Shown here: positions 45,036 through 54,275 of the stretch, in pieces | How positions within the stretch are numbered: the first letter of the stretch is position 1 | Layout: each line of letters opens with the position of its first letter | Assembly: GCA_040752275.1 (NCBI GenBank) | Contig: JBFMFH010000021.1 | Coordinates: 1 to 63,037, forward strand | Reading direction: 5' to 3' | Length of the DNA stretch: 63,037 nucleotides | Source: JBFMFH01 sp040752275 | GTDB lineage: Bacteria > Acidobacteriota > Vicinamibacteria > Vicinamibacterales > JAKQTR01 | Translations under genes and position numbers: made by a program | The notes under the pieces: generated by a model | What the model saw: the letters and a program-made list of their open reading frames with translations, nothing else | The model's database searches: none | What the model was told of the DNA's origin: nothing

Positions 45036-48000
45036 ACCGCGATCTTCAACGTCGGATTCGCGCGGTTGAAAGCCGGCACCTCCTTCTGCACGATGGCCGC
45101 GTAATCGGCCTGGGCTTTCGCCAGGTCCCTCTCGATCATCTCGAGCACCTGCAACGACGAGTCGGTCGGGCGGTAGTCGGCCCCGCCCTGCACGTCGCCG
45201 GCACCGCTCCCGACGACGCCGCTCAGCCAGACCAGGTTCATGTAGACCTTGTAGGCCTCCACATACCACTTGTCATCGCTGTGCATCTCGGTTCGCGACA
45301 GGAGCTGCAACTCGACGTCCATCAGCTTCCTGTCGAGCGCCCGGAGCGCCTGCTCGGCCTGCCGCCTGCCGGCGTTCGCCTTCAGGGAGTCCTCGACCTG
45401 CTTCCGCATCACTTCGAGGTCGTTGATCATCATGACCGCCGCGTCCATGTCGTCGCGGATGCGGATCTGCGCCGCCGTCGAGGCCGTCAGATCGGACATG
45501 GGCGTGTCGATCTTCGGATCGAGCAGGATCTCGAGCGGCTGCGAGTAGGTCCGCCCCCCGGCCGACATCCTCACCGTGTAGCGGCCAGGTGCCGCCAGCG
45601 GTCCCTGGCGCTGCGGGTTCTGGATGCCCCAGTGCAGGATCGGGCGCGTGTCGCGCCCCTTGAACCGCGCCTCCTCCCAGATGTGCGGGTTGTCAGGTGG
45701 GATGGTCCGAAGCTCGACCTGCGCTGGTCCCGCATGCCGGAGGTCCCACGTCACGCGATTCATGCCCTGGCCGCCGGCTCCCGTGAGTGCGCGCACGACG
45801 TTCCCGTCAGCGTCCAGGACCTCGAACACCACGCGATCCGGGACGGCCGTCTTCAACTGGTACAGGAACCCGGCCGTTCCTCCGCGCCTCAGGCGGAACG
45901 CAGGACGTGGTTCGTACAAGTGCGCCGGCGCATTCGGATCAATCCGATCCTGCTGCTCGAGGCGCGTGATGTCCGAAAGCACGAACAGTCCGCGACCGTA
46001 GGTCGATACGACCACGTCATGGTAGAAGGGCTGCACCTCGATCCAACTCACGGGAGCGGCCGGCAGCCCTTCCCTGATCTGCGTCCAGCTTTTCCCATCG
46101 TCCATCGAGTAGTGGAAGGCGTTGCCGGTTCCCGTGAACAGCATGCCGCGGCGGTTCGGATTCTCGGCCAGCGACAGGACGTAGGCCAGCGGATGGTCCT
46201 TCGGCAGGCCATCGCTGATTCTGGTCCATGTCCGCCCGAGGTCCGTTGTCTTGTAGATGAACGGATCGCGGTTGTCCATGAGGTGGAAATCGACGGCCAC
46301 ATATGCCGTGTCCGGATCGAAGCGTGACGGCTCGATCTTGCGGATCGTGCCCCACTCCGGCAGACCCGTGATGTTCTTCGTCACGTTGATCCACGTGCGC
46401 CCGCCATCGGCGGTGTACCACACCAACCCGTCATTGGTGCCGGCCCAGATGAGACCCCTCCGGATCTTCGACGGTGCGATGGCGAAGACGACCTCCCCGT
46501 AGAACTGTCCCAGGTTGTCGCCGACGATGCCACCCGACGAGACGATGCGGCTCGGGTCCTGGGTCGACAGGTCCGGGCTGATGATCTCCCACGTCTGCCC
46601 TTCGTCGCTTGTCTTGAAGATCACCTGGCAGCCGTAGTAGACCGTCTCCTTCTCGAACGGATCGAACGCGAGCGGAGGTGTCCAATGGCACCGGTACTTG
46701 AGCGTGTTCGGCTCCGAGTCGAGCGTATGGATCCACGGGCTGACCGAGCGAGCGCCGCCGCGCCGGTTGTCGAACCGTGTGACCTCGTTCCCGTAGCAGG
46801 AGGCCCAGACGATGTCGGGATTGCCCGGCACCGGGATGGTGAACCCGGACTCACAGCCGCCAATCCCCTGTTGCCACGCGGCGCCGGCGCTGCCACCGCG
46901 CCCGCCTCCGCCGAAGCCACCTCCCCTACCGCCGCCGCGCCCGCCTTCCTGCACCCGCGCGTACGACGGCACGTTGGCTACCTCGACGGGGGCGTTGTGC
47001 GGCCCGCGCATGGTGCCGTCATCCTGCCGGTTGCTGTAGATCCAGTAGGGCACCTGATCGTCGACGGCGACGTGGTACATCTGGCCGATGGGCAGCCGGA
47101 CATTGGTAAACGACTTCGCGTGGTCCCACGTGAAGTTCAGGCCGCCATCGTCGGTCACCACCCAGCGATCGCCGTTCGTCGGATCGATCCAGATGTCGTG
47201 ACAGTCGCCGCAGCGGCCGCCTCCGGGCGGGAAGGTCAGGCCGCCATCCGTCGATCGGTGGAAGCTGCTGTTGGCGATGAGAACCTCGTCCTTGTTCTGC
47301 GGATTCACCTCGACGCGGATGTAGAAGCCGGCCCGCCCGATCAGCCGACGATCCCAGCTGACCACCTTCCACGAATCGCCGGCGTCGTCGGACCGCCAGA
47401 GGGATCCCTGGTCTGCCGTCTGGATGAGCGCGAACATGCGCGACGAATCGGATGGCGCGATCGCGACATCGATCTTCCCGACCGGCGACTTGGGCAGGCC
47501 TCGATCGAGGCGCTGCCACGTCGTCCCGCCGTCGCGCGACCGGAGGACGCCGCTACCGGGCCCGCCGCTGAACATGGCCCAGGTGTGCATGACGACATCC
47601 CACGTGCCCGCCAGCATGAGGTCGGGGTTCGTGGGGTCGATCGAGATCCCCGAGCATCCCGTATTGCGATCCACGAACAGCACGCGTTGCCACGTGCGGC
47701 CGCCGTCCGTCGTGCGGAACACGCCGCGTTCCTCCTGAGGCCCGGTCGTGCGGCCCAGCGCACAGACGAACACGATCTCCGGGTTGGCCGGATGGACGCG
47801 GATCCTCGACACACGCCCCGTCTCGCGCAATCCCACGTGCGACCACGTCCTGCCGGCGTCGGTGGACTTGTACACACCGTCCCCCATGACGTCCGCGTCG
47901 CGGATGGCCCAGGCCTCACCGGTGCCCGCCCAGACGATGTTCGGGTTCGTCGGGGCAACGGCCAGCGCCCCGATGGCTTGCACCGGCTGATCGTCGAAGA

Positions 48001-48271
48001 TCGGTTCCCACATCTGGCCGCCATCGGTCGTCTTCCAGATGCCGCCCGACGCGGCACCCGCGTAGTAGGTCTTGGTGTCACCGGGGCTGCCGGCAATCGC
48101 CGCAAAGCGCCCGGCGCTCGGCGGGCCGACGTAGCGGAACCGCAGGGCGTCCGGCGGCTGGGGCTGCGGTGGCGGAGGGCCAGGCTGCTGGGCCTGCGCC
48201 TGCAGGATGAACGCGAGTACGAGCGCCACAAGGGACGCGAGTCCGAGCCGGGAATGAGTGTGCGGATCCAT
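45029..48271 (-). CDS. Secreted sortilin/VPS10-type BNR-repeat protein
   Basis: 1080 aa from ATG 48271, 8 bp behind AGGAGG; the signal peptide is SLVALVLAFILQAQAQ followed by a Pro/Gln linker. It carries many BNR/Asp-box turns (SxDxGxTW): GIWKTTDGGQMW, GVYKSTDAGRTW, VFRTTDGGRTWQ, VLRSRDGGTTWQ and VWYTADGGRTWI. Together they form beta-propellers of the sortilin/VPS10 or glycosyl hydrolase BNR type. A Gly/Arg-rich low-complexity stretch sits near residues 470-490. The C-terminal 300 residues (NRVTWDLRHAGPAQVELRTI onward) are the conserved tail of this acidobacterial family, ending in helices. Substrate unknown. A deleted paralogue lies at 33.3 kb. Confidence 0.8.
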   Translation of the reverse strand: MDPHTHSRLGLASLVALVLAFILQAQAQQPGPPPPQPQPPDALRFRYVGPPSAGRFAAIAGSPGDTKTYYAGAASGGIWKTTDGGQMWEPIFDDQPVQAIGALAVAPTNPNIVWAGTGEAWAIRDADVMGDGVYKSTDAGRTWSHVGLRETGRVSRIRVHPANPEIVFVCALGRTTGPQEERGVFRTTDGGRTWQRVLFVDRNTGCSGISIDPTNPDLMLAGTWDVVMHTWAMFSGGPGSGVLRSRDGGTTWQRLDRGLPKSPVGKIDVAIAPSDSSRMFALIQTADQGSLWRSDDAGDSWKVVSWDRRLIGRAGFYIRVEVNPQNKDEVLIANSSFHRSTDGGLTFPPGGGRCGDCHDIWIDPTNGDRWVVTDDGGLNFTWDHAKSFTNVRLPIGQMYHVAVDDQVPYWIYSNRQDDGTMRGPHNAPVEVANVPSYARVQEGGRGGGRGGGFGGGGRGGSAGAAWQQGIGGCESGFTIPVPGNPDIVWASCYGNEVTRFDNRRGGARSVSPWIHTLDSEPNTLKYRCHWTPPLAFDPFEKETVYYGCQVIFKTSDEGQTWEIISPDLSTQDPSRIVSSGGIVGDNLGQFYGEVVFAIAPSKIRRGLIWAGTNDGLVWYTADGGRTWINVTKNITGLPEWGTIRKIEPSRFDPDTAYVAVDFHLMDNRDPFIYKTTDLGRTWTRISDGLPKDHPLAYVLSLAENPNRRGMLFTGTGNAFHYSMDDGKSWTQIREGLPAAPVSWIEVQPFYHDVVVSTYGRGLFVLSDITRLEQQDRIDPNAPAHLYEPRPAFRLRRGGTAGFLYQLKTAVPDRVVFEVLDADGNVVRALTGAGGQGMNRVTWDLRHAGPAQVELRTIPPDNPHIWEEARFKGRDTRPILHWGIQNPQRQGPLAAPGRYTVRMSAGGRTYSQPLEILLDPKIDTPMSDLTASTAAQIRIRDDMDAAVMMINDLEVMRKQVEDSLKANAGRRQAEQALRALDRKLMDVELQLLSRTEMHSDDKWYVEAYKVYMNLVWLSGVVGSGAGDVQGGADYRPTDSSLQVLEMIERDLAKAQADYAAIVQKEVPAFNRANPTLKIAVR

Positions 48272-48443
48272 GACGACTGACCTCCTGCGGACAGGCGACC
48301 GCACCCGCCCGCCTGCTGCGAGTGGGGCGGATGGTAGCACACAGGGGACGGGCGACGGGCGTCAGGCGGCAGCCGGGCCACGGCATGGCCGCCGGAGGGG
48401 ACAGGACGCAGGCGGATATCTCGACGATTTCGCCCCTTGGCAC

Positions 48444-48477
48444 TTGACATTGTATTAGTATACTCATACATTATAGT
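48444..48477 (+). promoter_or_regulatory. Promoter with overlapping GntR operator
   Basis: TTGACA (48444-48449), 17-bp spacer, TACATT (48467-48472); a TATAGT lies at 48472-48477. The spacer is occupied by TGTATTAGTATACTCATACA (48451-48470), a palindrome with one mismatched pair. The start codon is at 48484, only about 5 nt from the predicted start point, so the message may be nearly leaderless. The AT-rich block stands out in this GC-rich region. Confidence 0.7.
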
Positions 48478-48483
48478 ACTGAT

Positions 48484-48903
48484 ATGGCAGTCCCGCGTGC
48501 GTCTCAGCGGCCGGCCTTCGGCATCGCACTCGACCTCGCGTCAGGCGTGCCCGCCTATCGCCAGATCATCGACCAGATCCTGGGCGCCATCGCCTCCGGG
48601 ACCCTCTCGGGCGGCAACCAGCTCCCCACCGTCCGCCAACTGGCGGTCGATCTGTCGATCAACCCGAACACCGTCGTGCGGGCCTACCGCGAACTCGAGA
48701 TTCGGGGAGTCCTGACGACGCAGCAGGGCATTGGCACCTTCGTGACCACCGAGCCCGTCCAGGCCGACGAGGCGACCCGCCAGCGCCAGCTCGATCAGAT
48801 CGTCGGCGATGCGCTCGCGCGGGCCGGGGCCGCAGGCCTGACGGCCGACGATCTCGTGGCCCGTCTCCAGGACTTCACCGCCGATCACCGGAGGACCTCA
48901 TGA
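48484..48903 (+). CDS. GntR family regulator, YtrA subfamily
   Basis: 139 aa. The N-terminal winged helix-turn-helix (VPAYRQIIDQILGAIASGTL, LPTVRQLAVDLSINPNTVVR, AYRELEIRGVLTTQQGIGTFV) is followed by a short helical dimerisation arm of about 40 residues, the YtrA layout. The palindrome at 48451-48470 overlaps its own promoter, so autorepression is likely. Its stop overlaps the SPFH gene as ATGA; the pair forms an operon, as YtrA-type regulators often do with membrane or transport genes. Confidence 0.88.
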   Translation: MAVPRASQRPAFGIALDLASGVPAYRQIIDQILGAIASGTLSGGNQLPTVRQLAVDLSINPNTVVRAYRELEIRGVLTTQQGIGTFVTTEPVQADEATRQRQLDQIVGDALARAGAAGLTADDLVARLQDFTADHRRTS

Positions 48904-49844
48904 TGCCGTCGTTGAATCCCATGCGTCAGACTCTCGCCGAGCACGACACCCGCGCCGGAATCAGCAGCGTCGGCATCGGCCTCTTCATCGTGTCCCTCGC
49001 ACTGTCGATCGGGTTGTGGCGCGTGGCGGGCGGACGCTGGTGGGCATGGACGGCTTTCCTCCCGGGCATCTACTGCGCCTTCGCTCTGAAGGTCGCCGCC
49101 CAGTGGCAGAAGGCCGCCGTGCTCCGACTCGGCCGCTACCGAGGGCTGCGGGGCCCCGGGCTCTTCCACATCATTCCCGTAGTCGACTCGGTCAGCCAGT
49201 TCGTCGATCAGCGGGTCCGCGTAACCGACGTCAGGGCCGAGACGGCGTTGACCCGGGATACCGTGCCCGTCAACGTCGATGCGATTGTCTTCTGGGTCGT
49301 CTGGAACGCCGAGAAGGCCATCTTCGAGGTGGCCAACTTCGCCGATGCCATCACGTTGAGCGCACAGACCGCCCTTCGCGAGTCGATAGGCCGACACGAA
49401 CTCGCCCAGATGATCACGGAACGTGAGATGCTCGGGCACGAACTACAGAAGATACTCGACGAGAAGACAAACCCCTGGGGGATCACGGTGCAGTCAGTCG
49501 AGATCCGCGACGTCCAGCTCCCGAAGGAACTCGAGGACGCGATGTCGCGGCGCGCGCAGGCCGAGCGCGAGCGGCAGGCGCGGATTATCCTCGGGACCGC
49601 CGAGACGGAGATCTCGGACAAGTTCGCCGCGGCGGCCCGGGTCTACGAGGGCAGTCCGATCGCCCTGCACCTGCGGGCCATGAACATGCTCTACGAAGCG
49701 CTGAAGGAGAAGGGCTCGATGGTCATCGTGCCGTCATCGGCGGTCGAGACCATGGGACTCGGTGGGCTGCTCGGCACAGCGGCGCTGGCGGGCCGACTGC
49801 CGGGTCCAGGTCCAGCCCCGGGGACCGGCGCTCAGTCGTCGTAA
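48900..49844 (+). CDS. SPFH/band-7 (slipin) membrane protein
   Basis: 314 aa. Two hydrophobic segments near the N-terminus (about 22-45 and 48-66) are followed by the stomatin domain. It shows VLRLGRYRGLRGPGLFHIIP, the core TVPVNVDAIVFWVVWNAEKA, WGITVQSVEIRDVQLPKELE and the helix AMSRRAQAERERQARIILGT. These proteins oligomerise in membranes and organise microdomains or guide proteases. No NfeD partner is seen. It is translationally coupled to the GntR regulator. Confidence 0.88.
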   Translation: MMPSLNPMRQTLAEHDTRAGISSVGIGLFIVSLALSIGLWRVAGGRWWAWTAFLPGIYCAFALKVAAQWQKAAVLRLGRYRGLRGPGLFHIIPVVDSVSQFVDQRVRVTDVRAETALTRDTVPVNVDAIVFWVVWNAEKAIFEVANFADAITLSAQTALRESIGRHELAQMITEREMLGHELQKILDEKTNPWGITVQSVEIRDVQLPKELEDAMSRRAQAERERQARIILGTAETEISDKFAAAARVYEGSPIALHLRAMNMLYEALKEKGSMVIVPSSAVETMGLGGLLGTAALAGRLPGPGPAPGTGAQSS

Positions 49845-49854
49845 CGGACAGCGT

Positions 49855-49896
49855 CCGGCGGATCCGCCGGGTCGCCCGCGATCTCCCTTGCGGGCG
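49855..49896 (+). terminator. Tandem hairpins after the SPFH gene
   Basis: CCGGCGGATCCGCCGG (49855-49870) is a perfect palindrome, immediately followed by CGCCCGC (49873-49879) pairing with GCGGGCG (49890-49896). They lie 11 bp after the stop codon. There is no U tract, so termination is only plausible. Confidence 0.4.
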
Positions 49897-49988
49897 TCGA
49901 GCGGATCGCCTAGGATCCCTCTGCTCACAACGCCCAGGCTGAATGACCGGCGCGCGCCCCCAGGGTTCGCGTACCGGAGGAGGTTCCC

Positions 49989-50549
49989 ATGGTCACGATT
50001 CTCTCGCTGTGGCTCCCGATCCTGCTCGCGGCCGTCATCGTGTTCGTCGCGAGTTCGATCATCCACATGGTCCTGCCCTATCACAAGGGCGACATGAAGA
50101 AGGTCCCCAGGCAGGACGATGTGCAGGACGCACTGCGGCCGTTCGACATCCCGCCTGGCGACTACATGCTGCCGATGTGTGACAGCATGAAGGAGATGGG
50201 CGCGCCTTCGTTCCAGGACAAGATGCGCAAGGGGCCGGTGGCGATCATGACCGTGCTGCCGAGCAAGCCCGTCAGCATGGGCCCGAGCCTGGTCATGTGG
50301 TTCGTCTACTGCATCGTGGTCAGCGTGTTTGCGGCGTACATCGCCGGCCGCGCTCTCCAGTCCGGCGCGGACTACCTGGCGGTGTTCCGGTTTGCGGGCT
50401 GCACGGCCTTCCTGGGCTATGGCCTGGCGCAGGTACAGAATTCCATCTGGTACAGCCGCGCCTGGAGCACGACCATCAAGCACCTGTTCGACGCGCTCGT
50501 GTACGGACTGCTGACCGCCGGGACGTTCGGCTGGCTCTGGCCCCGGTAG
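49989..50549 (+). CDS. Conserved four-helix membrane protein
   Basis: 186 aa, function unknown. Hydrophobic segments near residues 5-27, 97-118, 130-147 and 165-183. Between the first two lies a soluble stretch with the conserved-looking HMVLPYHKGDMKKVPRQDDV and LRPFDIPPGDYMLPMCDSMK. Similar proteins occur in Acidobacteriota and Gemmatimonadota as hypothetical proteins. GGAGGAGG-type ribosome site just upstream (49976-49984). May or may not belong to the GntR operon. Confidence 0.7.
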   Translation: MVTILSLWLPILLAAVIVFVASSIIHMVLPYHKGDMKKVPRQDDVQDALRPFDIPPGDYMLPMCDSMKEMGAPSFQDKMRKGPVAIMTVLPSKPVSMGPSLVMWFVYCIVVSVFAAYIAGRALQSGADYLAVFRFAGCTAFLGYGLAQVQNSIWYSRAWSTTIKHLFDALVYGLLTAGTFGWLWPR

Positions 50550-50600
50550 CCGATTCGGCGTCGGCGTCGTACCGAGGCCGCGCGCGTGATCGGGTCCCGG

Positions 50601-51056
50601 TCACCGGCCGGTTGGCACCCCTGAAGGGAAGAGCTCGCCCGCGGGCACGGGATCGCCGCCTCGTGCCGCCGGATCCGCATCGCGCGATTCGGCGGATGCG
50701 TGCGCGATGATGTGCGAGTTCATCGGCGTGTCAACGCTTGGGTTCCGCGTGAACAGGGCGGCAGCAGCCGGGATCCATTCACCGGTGCGGTGGTCGGCCA
50801 CATACGCCGTGGTGCCGCGGACCAGGTCGGAGCGGCGCTTCAGGTAGTCGGCCAGACACCCGACATCATCGAAGAAGGCCGGCTCCTCGCCCGGAGCGGT
50901 GACCTGCGCCGCGAACCGCACGTTCGACACCGGCATCCGACAATGCGCGCACCGGTCGTTGCGCGTGTCGATCTGCGCCGGCCCAGTCGCGCCACCGCAC
51001 GAAACGGCCAGAACGGCCAGTCCGACCGCTGCGAACGATCGCCGAAGACACGTCAT
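50601..51056 (-). CDS. nosL: NosL-family copper lipoprotein
   Basis: 151 aa from ATG 51056. The N-terminus MTCLRRSFAAVGLAVLAVSC is a lipoprotein signal (AVSC lipobox). The NosL copper site appears as DRCAHCRMPVSNVRFAAQ (CxxCxM) with VDTPMNSHIIAHASAES downstream. NosL delivers Cu(I) for the CuZ centre of nitrous oxide reductase. Last gene of the nos operon, 65 bp after nosY. The C-terminal 25 residues are not conserved. Confidence 0.87.
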   Translation of the reverse strand: MTCLRRSFAAVGLAVLAVSCGGATGPAQIDTRNDRCAHCRMPVSNVRFAAQVTAPGEEPAFFDDVGCLADYLKRRSDLVRGTTAYVADHRTGEWIPAAAALFTRNPSVDTPMNSHIIAHASAESRDADPAARGGDPVPAGELFPSGVPTGR

Positions 51057-51121
51057 GCGCACCTCCGTCACGCGGCAGCTGCCGCCGGTTGGCACCTGCC
51101 CGCCGCCCCGAGTCCGCGCGA

Positions 51122-51970
51122 TCAGATGTCAGCGCGCGCCAGCCGCCACGATGCCACCACAAGCGGGACGACGAGCCAGACGGCCAGCGACAGCCCGATC
51201 AGCACGCCGGTTCGCGCCCCGCTCCCACTGAAGCGGATGAGCGCCAGCGAGGCGGGGCCGAACGCGGCAGTGCCTTCGATCGCGAGCAGCGCCCCCGTCT
51301 GGATGGCATCGATCGGGTTGGCGAGCGACGCGACGATCAGCAACCGCGAGGCCGTGCCGGATCGGAGCATCGACGCCAGCCCGAGCGCGGCCAGATCGAA
51401 GGCGAGCACCAGCACGACCCAGGCGACCAGCGCGAAAGCGAGGGCGCGGGCTCGCCGGTGACTGCCGGCATCGGACGAGATGAGCGCGGCCAGGCCCAGG
51501 CACACCGCGGTCAGTACTACCGACGCCGCCACGACGGCGAAGAACCCTGTCAGACCTTCGGGGCCGGCATTGGCGTAGATCACGAGTCCCGACGCACCGA
51601 ATCCGATGAACTCTGCAGCCACCAGCGCGAGCAGCAAGCCCGCCGTCCGGCCGACCAGTACCGCCGGGCGTGCGACGGGCTGTGAATAGAGCAGCTCGGC
51701 TGCGCCAGGACCGGGGGTGAGCGACAGGACGCCGAGCAACAGCGCGGTCAGCGGAACCAGCAGCAGGACGAGCTGCACGAGCGACGCCGCGGTTCGCGCG
51801 AAGTCCTGGACGCCTCGTCCTCCCGACAGGATGTAGCCCGAGAACGCCACGCCGAGCGCCAGTGCCGCAAACACGACGGCGAAGATCTGGGTCCAGCGGG
51901 ACCGGAGCGCCAGCATCAGTTCCTGCCGGGCACACAGGGCCACGGTTCGCCGGAACGAGAGTCGCGTCAT
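51122..51970 (-). CDS. nosY: ABC-2 permease NosY
   Basis: 282 aa membrane subunit of the NosFY transporter, with six hydrophobic segments (e.g. IFAVVFAALALGVAFSGYIL, VQLVLLLVPLTALLLGVLSL and LIGLSLAVWLVVPLVVASW). The loop PGPGAAELLYSQPVARPAVLVGR is typical of NosY. NosDFY supports maturation of the NosZ copper cluster, probably by supplying sulfur. Start at 51970 overlaps nosF as ATGA. Confidence 0.88.
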   Translation of the reverse strand: MTRLSFRRTVALCARQELMLALRSRWTQIFAVVFAALALGVAFSGYILSGGRGVQDFARTAASLVQLVLLLVPLTALLLGVLSLTPGPGAAELLYSQPVARPAVLVGRTAGLLLALVAAEFIGFGASGLVIYANAGPEGLTGFFAVVAASVVLTAVCLGLAALISSDAGSHRRARALAFALVAWVVLVLAFDLAALGLASMLRSGTASRLLIVASLANPIDAIQTGALLAIEGTAAFGPASLALIRFSGSGARTGVLIGLSLAVWLVVPLVVASWRLARADI

Positions 51971-52884
51971 GACGCGTGCCCCCTCCCTTCGGCTTCGGCC
52001 ACCAGGGCCGTGTAGAACGTGTCGAGGCGCCCTTCTTCGGTCGTGATTCCGCAGACCTCCACATCAAGGCCATGCACCAGACTCAAGACGCCCGGGCGCT
52101 TCGACGCCGGCCCAGGCACCACGAGTTCGTCACCAACCCAGTCGGCAGCCGGTTCGTGCCGCCGCACGGCCTCGAGCAGCGCGGCCGGGCATTGCCGGAG
52201 GCGCAGCCGCATGACGCCGGTCGCCGACAGTCGATCGTGGAGCTCCCGCTGCGTCAACACCCTGACCAGGCGCCCTTGAACGAGCACGGCGAATCGATCC
52301 GCGAGGCGGCCGACATCCCCCAGCTGGTGGGACGTGAACAGGATGGTCCGCCCCTCCCGTGCATGCCGCTCGGCGACCTCGTAAAAGGCCGTCAGCCCGT
52401 CGGGATCCAGAGCGGCGGTCGGCTCGTCCAGCAACAGCACCGGGGCGTCGGGCAGTAGGGCGACTGCCAGCCCGAGGCGCTGGATCATGCCGCCTGAGTA
52501 GGTCGCGACAGCGCGGTCGGACGCACCGTTCAGTGAGGCGAAGCGCAAGACATCGCGCACGCGGCCTTCGGGCGCGCGGCGCAGCTTCCGGTAGAAGTCG
52601 AGGATCTCGTGGCCGGTCAGCGCGTCGGGGAACGACGCCCGCTGCGGCAGGAAGGACAACACGGATCGGGCTTCGGCCTCGGTCGCCGGGCGACCCGGGG
52701 ATCCGATCTCGATTGCGCCCGATGTCGGGTGTACGAGGCCCGCCGCCGCCTTGAGGCTGGTGGTCTTGCCCGAGCCATTGGGACCGAGCAGCGCCACGAC
52801 CTCGCCGGCCTCCACCCGCAGCGTGAGGTCGTCGACGGCGACATGCCGCCCGAACACCTTGCGGAGCGCTCGAAACGCAATCAT
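51967..52884 (-). CDS. nosF: ABC transporter ATPase NosF
   Basis: 305 aa ATPase pairing with NosY. Walker A LLGPNGSGKTTSLKAAAGL, Q-loop FLPQRASFPDALTGHEI, signature ATYSGGMIQRLGLAVALL, Walker B PVLLLDEPTAALDPDGLTAF, switch His in LFTSHQLGDVGRLAD. The FPDALTGxEILDFYxxLR stretch is characteristic of NosF. A C-terminal extension of about 90 residues is variable. Overlaps both nosD and nosY by ATGA. Confidence 0.9.
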   Translation of the reverse strand: MIAFRALRKVFGRHVAVDDLTLRVEAGEVVALLGPNGSGKTTSLKAAAGLVHPTSGAIEIGSPGRPATEAEARSVLSFLPQRASFPDALTGHEILDFYRKLRRAPEGRVRDVLRFASLNGASDRAVATYSGGMIQRLGLAVALLPDAPVLLLDEPTAALDPDGLTAFYEVAERHAREGRTILFTSHQLGDVGRLADRFAVLVQGRLVRVLTQRELHDRLSATGVMRLRLRQCPAALLEAVRRHEPAADWVGDELVVPGPASKRPGVLSLVHGLDVEVCGITTEEGRLDTFYTALVAEAEGRGHAS

Positions 52885-54275
52885 CGCAGGGCCTCGCGTC
52901 GCCGTTTTCGGCGCGCGCCCGCACTCGCGAGCACCAGGCCCATCAGAAGCAAGGCGGCCGAGGAGGTCGCGCCGCCGACGTTGACACCTGCCTGGCGCCG
53001 CTCCACCCGTGGAACAGCCGGAAGCGCGGGCGGCCGCGCCAGCGGACGTTCGTCGACGACGGGCACGGGGTCCAGTACGGGAAACGCCTGCTCGGCCGCC
53101 GCCAGCGCAGCGGCCGCGGGACGCCGGGCGAAGAGATCGGCCGCCGTCACGTTCCCCCTCAGATGGTCGAACACGTTCGACAGCCGATACGGCCGGTCGG
53201 TCATCCCATCCCCATCCAGGTCTGGCGATGGGTTGTCGGACCAGTAGTTCCCCGCAAAGACCGTGTCGGTTCGCCGGCCGACCAGGGTGAGCGGTGTGAA
53301 GTTCCCGATGAAGGAGTTACCCTCGAATCGGTTCTGGCCGCTGGAGTCGTACAGGACGATGGCGCTGTCCGACTCGGCAACGATGTTGCGCCGGAACAGG
53401 TTGCGATACGACCCTTCGAGGAAAATGCCGCGTGCGTTGTCGGCCAGCAGGTTGTCTTCGGCCACGACATCGTCGCACTCCTTGAAGAGGAGGCCGACCG
53501 ACGCGAACCCACGATTGTGGATGAACTGGTTTCGACGGAAGGTGATGCGCTCTGAGTACATCAGCGCCGTACCGGCATCGCTAGTGGCGAAGACGTTGTC
53601 CTCGAACGTATTGTCGTCGGAGAACATGTAGTGAAGGCCGTAGCGCAGGTCGCGGGCACGATTGCCGGCGACGTAGCCGTGCGGCGACGACTGGATGTAG
53701 AAGCCGTCGCGCACATCCGCGATGTCGTTGGCCATCAGCCGGAACCCGTCCGTATTCCAGACATGGATGCCCGATCCCTTCTCGCCGGGCTGCAGGTTCT
53801 TGATCCCCCGAATCCGGCAGCCCTGCACCAGGGTGCCGTTCGCCTCGCGTAGGTACACGCCAAACAAGGTGCGGCTGATCCGGCAGTCGCGGACAACCAC
53901 GTCGCGGGCCGCGACATGGACTCCGGAGGCGTCGCGCCCGAGGTCCCCGCCACCCAGGCCGTCGATGTCGAACCCTTCGAACACGACGCCGTCCGCACGG
54001 ATACGGACGACGCTGTCCGCGCCGGACCCGATCAGGAGCGGGCGGCCCTCTCCGACGACGACGAGTCGCTTGTCGATGGTGAGGTCGCCGCGGTACGCGC
54101 CCGCCGGCACGACCACCCGGCTGCCTGGGGGGGCCACGTCGATCAGCCTCTGCAGCGGAGAGGTGCCCCCTCCCACTGCCGCGGGCGCCCTGGGCTGTCC
54201 CGCAACGCCGGCCGCCCCTCTCCCGGCCTGCGCCAGGATCAGGACCGCGGCCACCCCGAACGTCATGGTCTTCAC
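52881..54275 (-). CDS. nosD: NosD, periplasmic parallel-beta-helix protein
   Basis: 464 aa. Signal peptide MTFGVAAVLILAQAGRGAAG; then right-handed beta-helix repeats (PbH1/CASH) from VVVPAGAYRGDLTIDKRLVV to about residue 345, with GSGIHVWNTDGFRLMANDI, GLHYMFSDDNTFEDNVF and FAGNYWSDNPSPDLDGDGMTDRPY as the family ending. A C-terminal hydrophobic segment (AALLLMGLVLASAGARRKRR) would anchor it. GTG 54275 overlaps the preceding gene as GTGA. Required with NosFY for CuZ assembly. Confidence 0.9.
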   Translation of the reverse strand: MKTMTFGVAAVLILAQAGRGAAGVAGQPRAPAAVGGGTSPLQRLIDVAPPGSRVVVPAGAYRGDLTIDKRLVVVGEGRPLLIGSGADSVVRIRADGVVFEGFDIDGLGGGDLGRDASGVHVAARDVVVRDCRISRTLFGVYLREANGTLVQGCRIRGIKNLQPGEKGSGIHVWNTDGFRLMANDIADVRDGFYIQSSPHGYVAGNRARDLRYGLHYMFSDDNTFEDNVFATSDAGTALMYSERITFRRNQFIHNRGFASVGLLFKECDDVVAEDNLLADNARGIFLEGSYRNLFRRNIVAESDSAIVLYDSSGQNRFEGNSFIGNFTPLTLVGRRTDTVFAGNYWSDNPSPDLDGDGMTDRPYRLSNVFDHLRGNVTAADLFARRPAAAALAAAEQAFPVLDPVPVVDERPLARPPALPAVPRVERRQAGVNVGGATSSAALLLMGLVLASAGARRKRRREALR

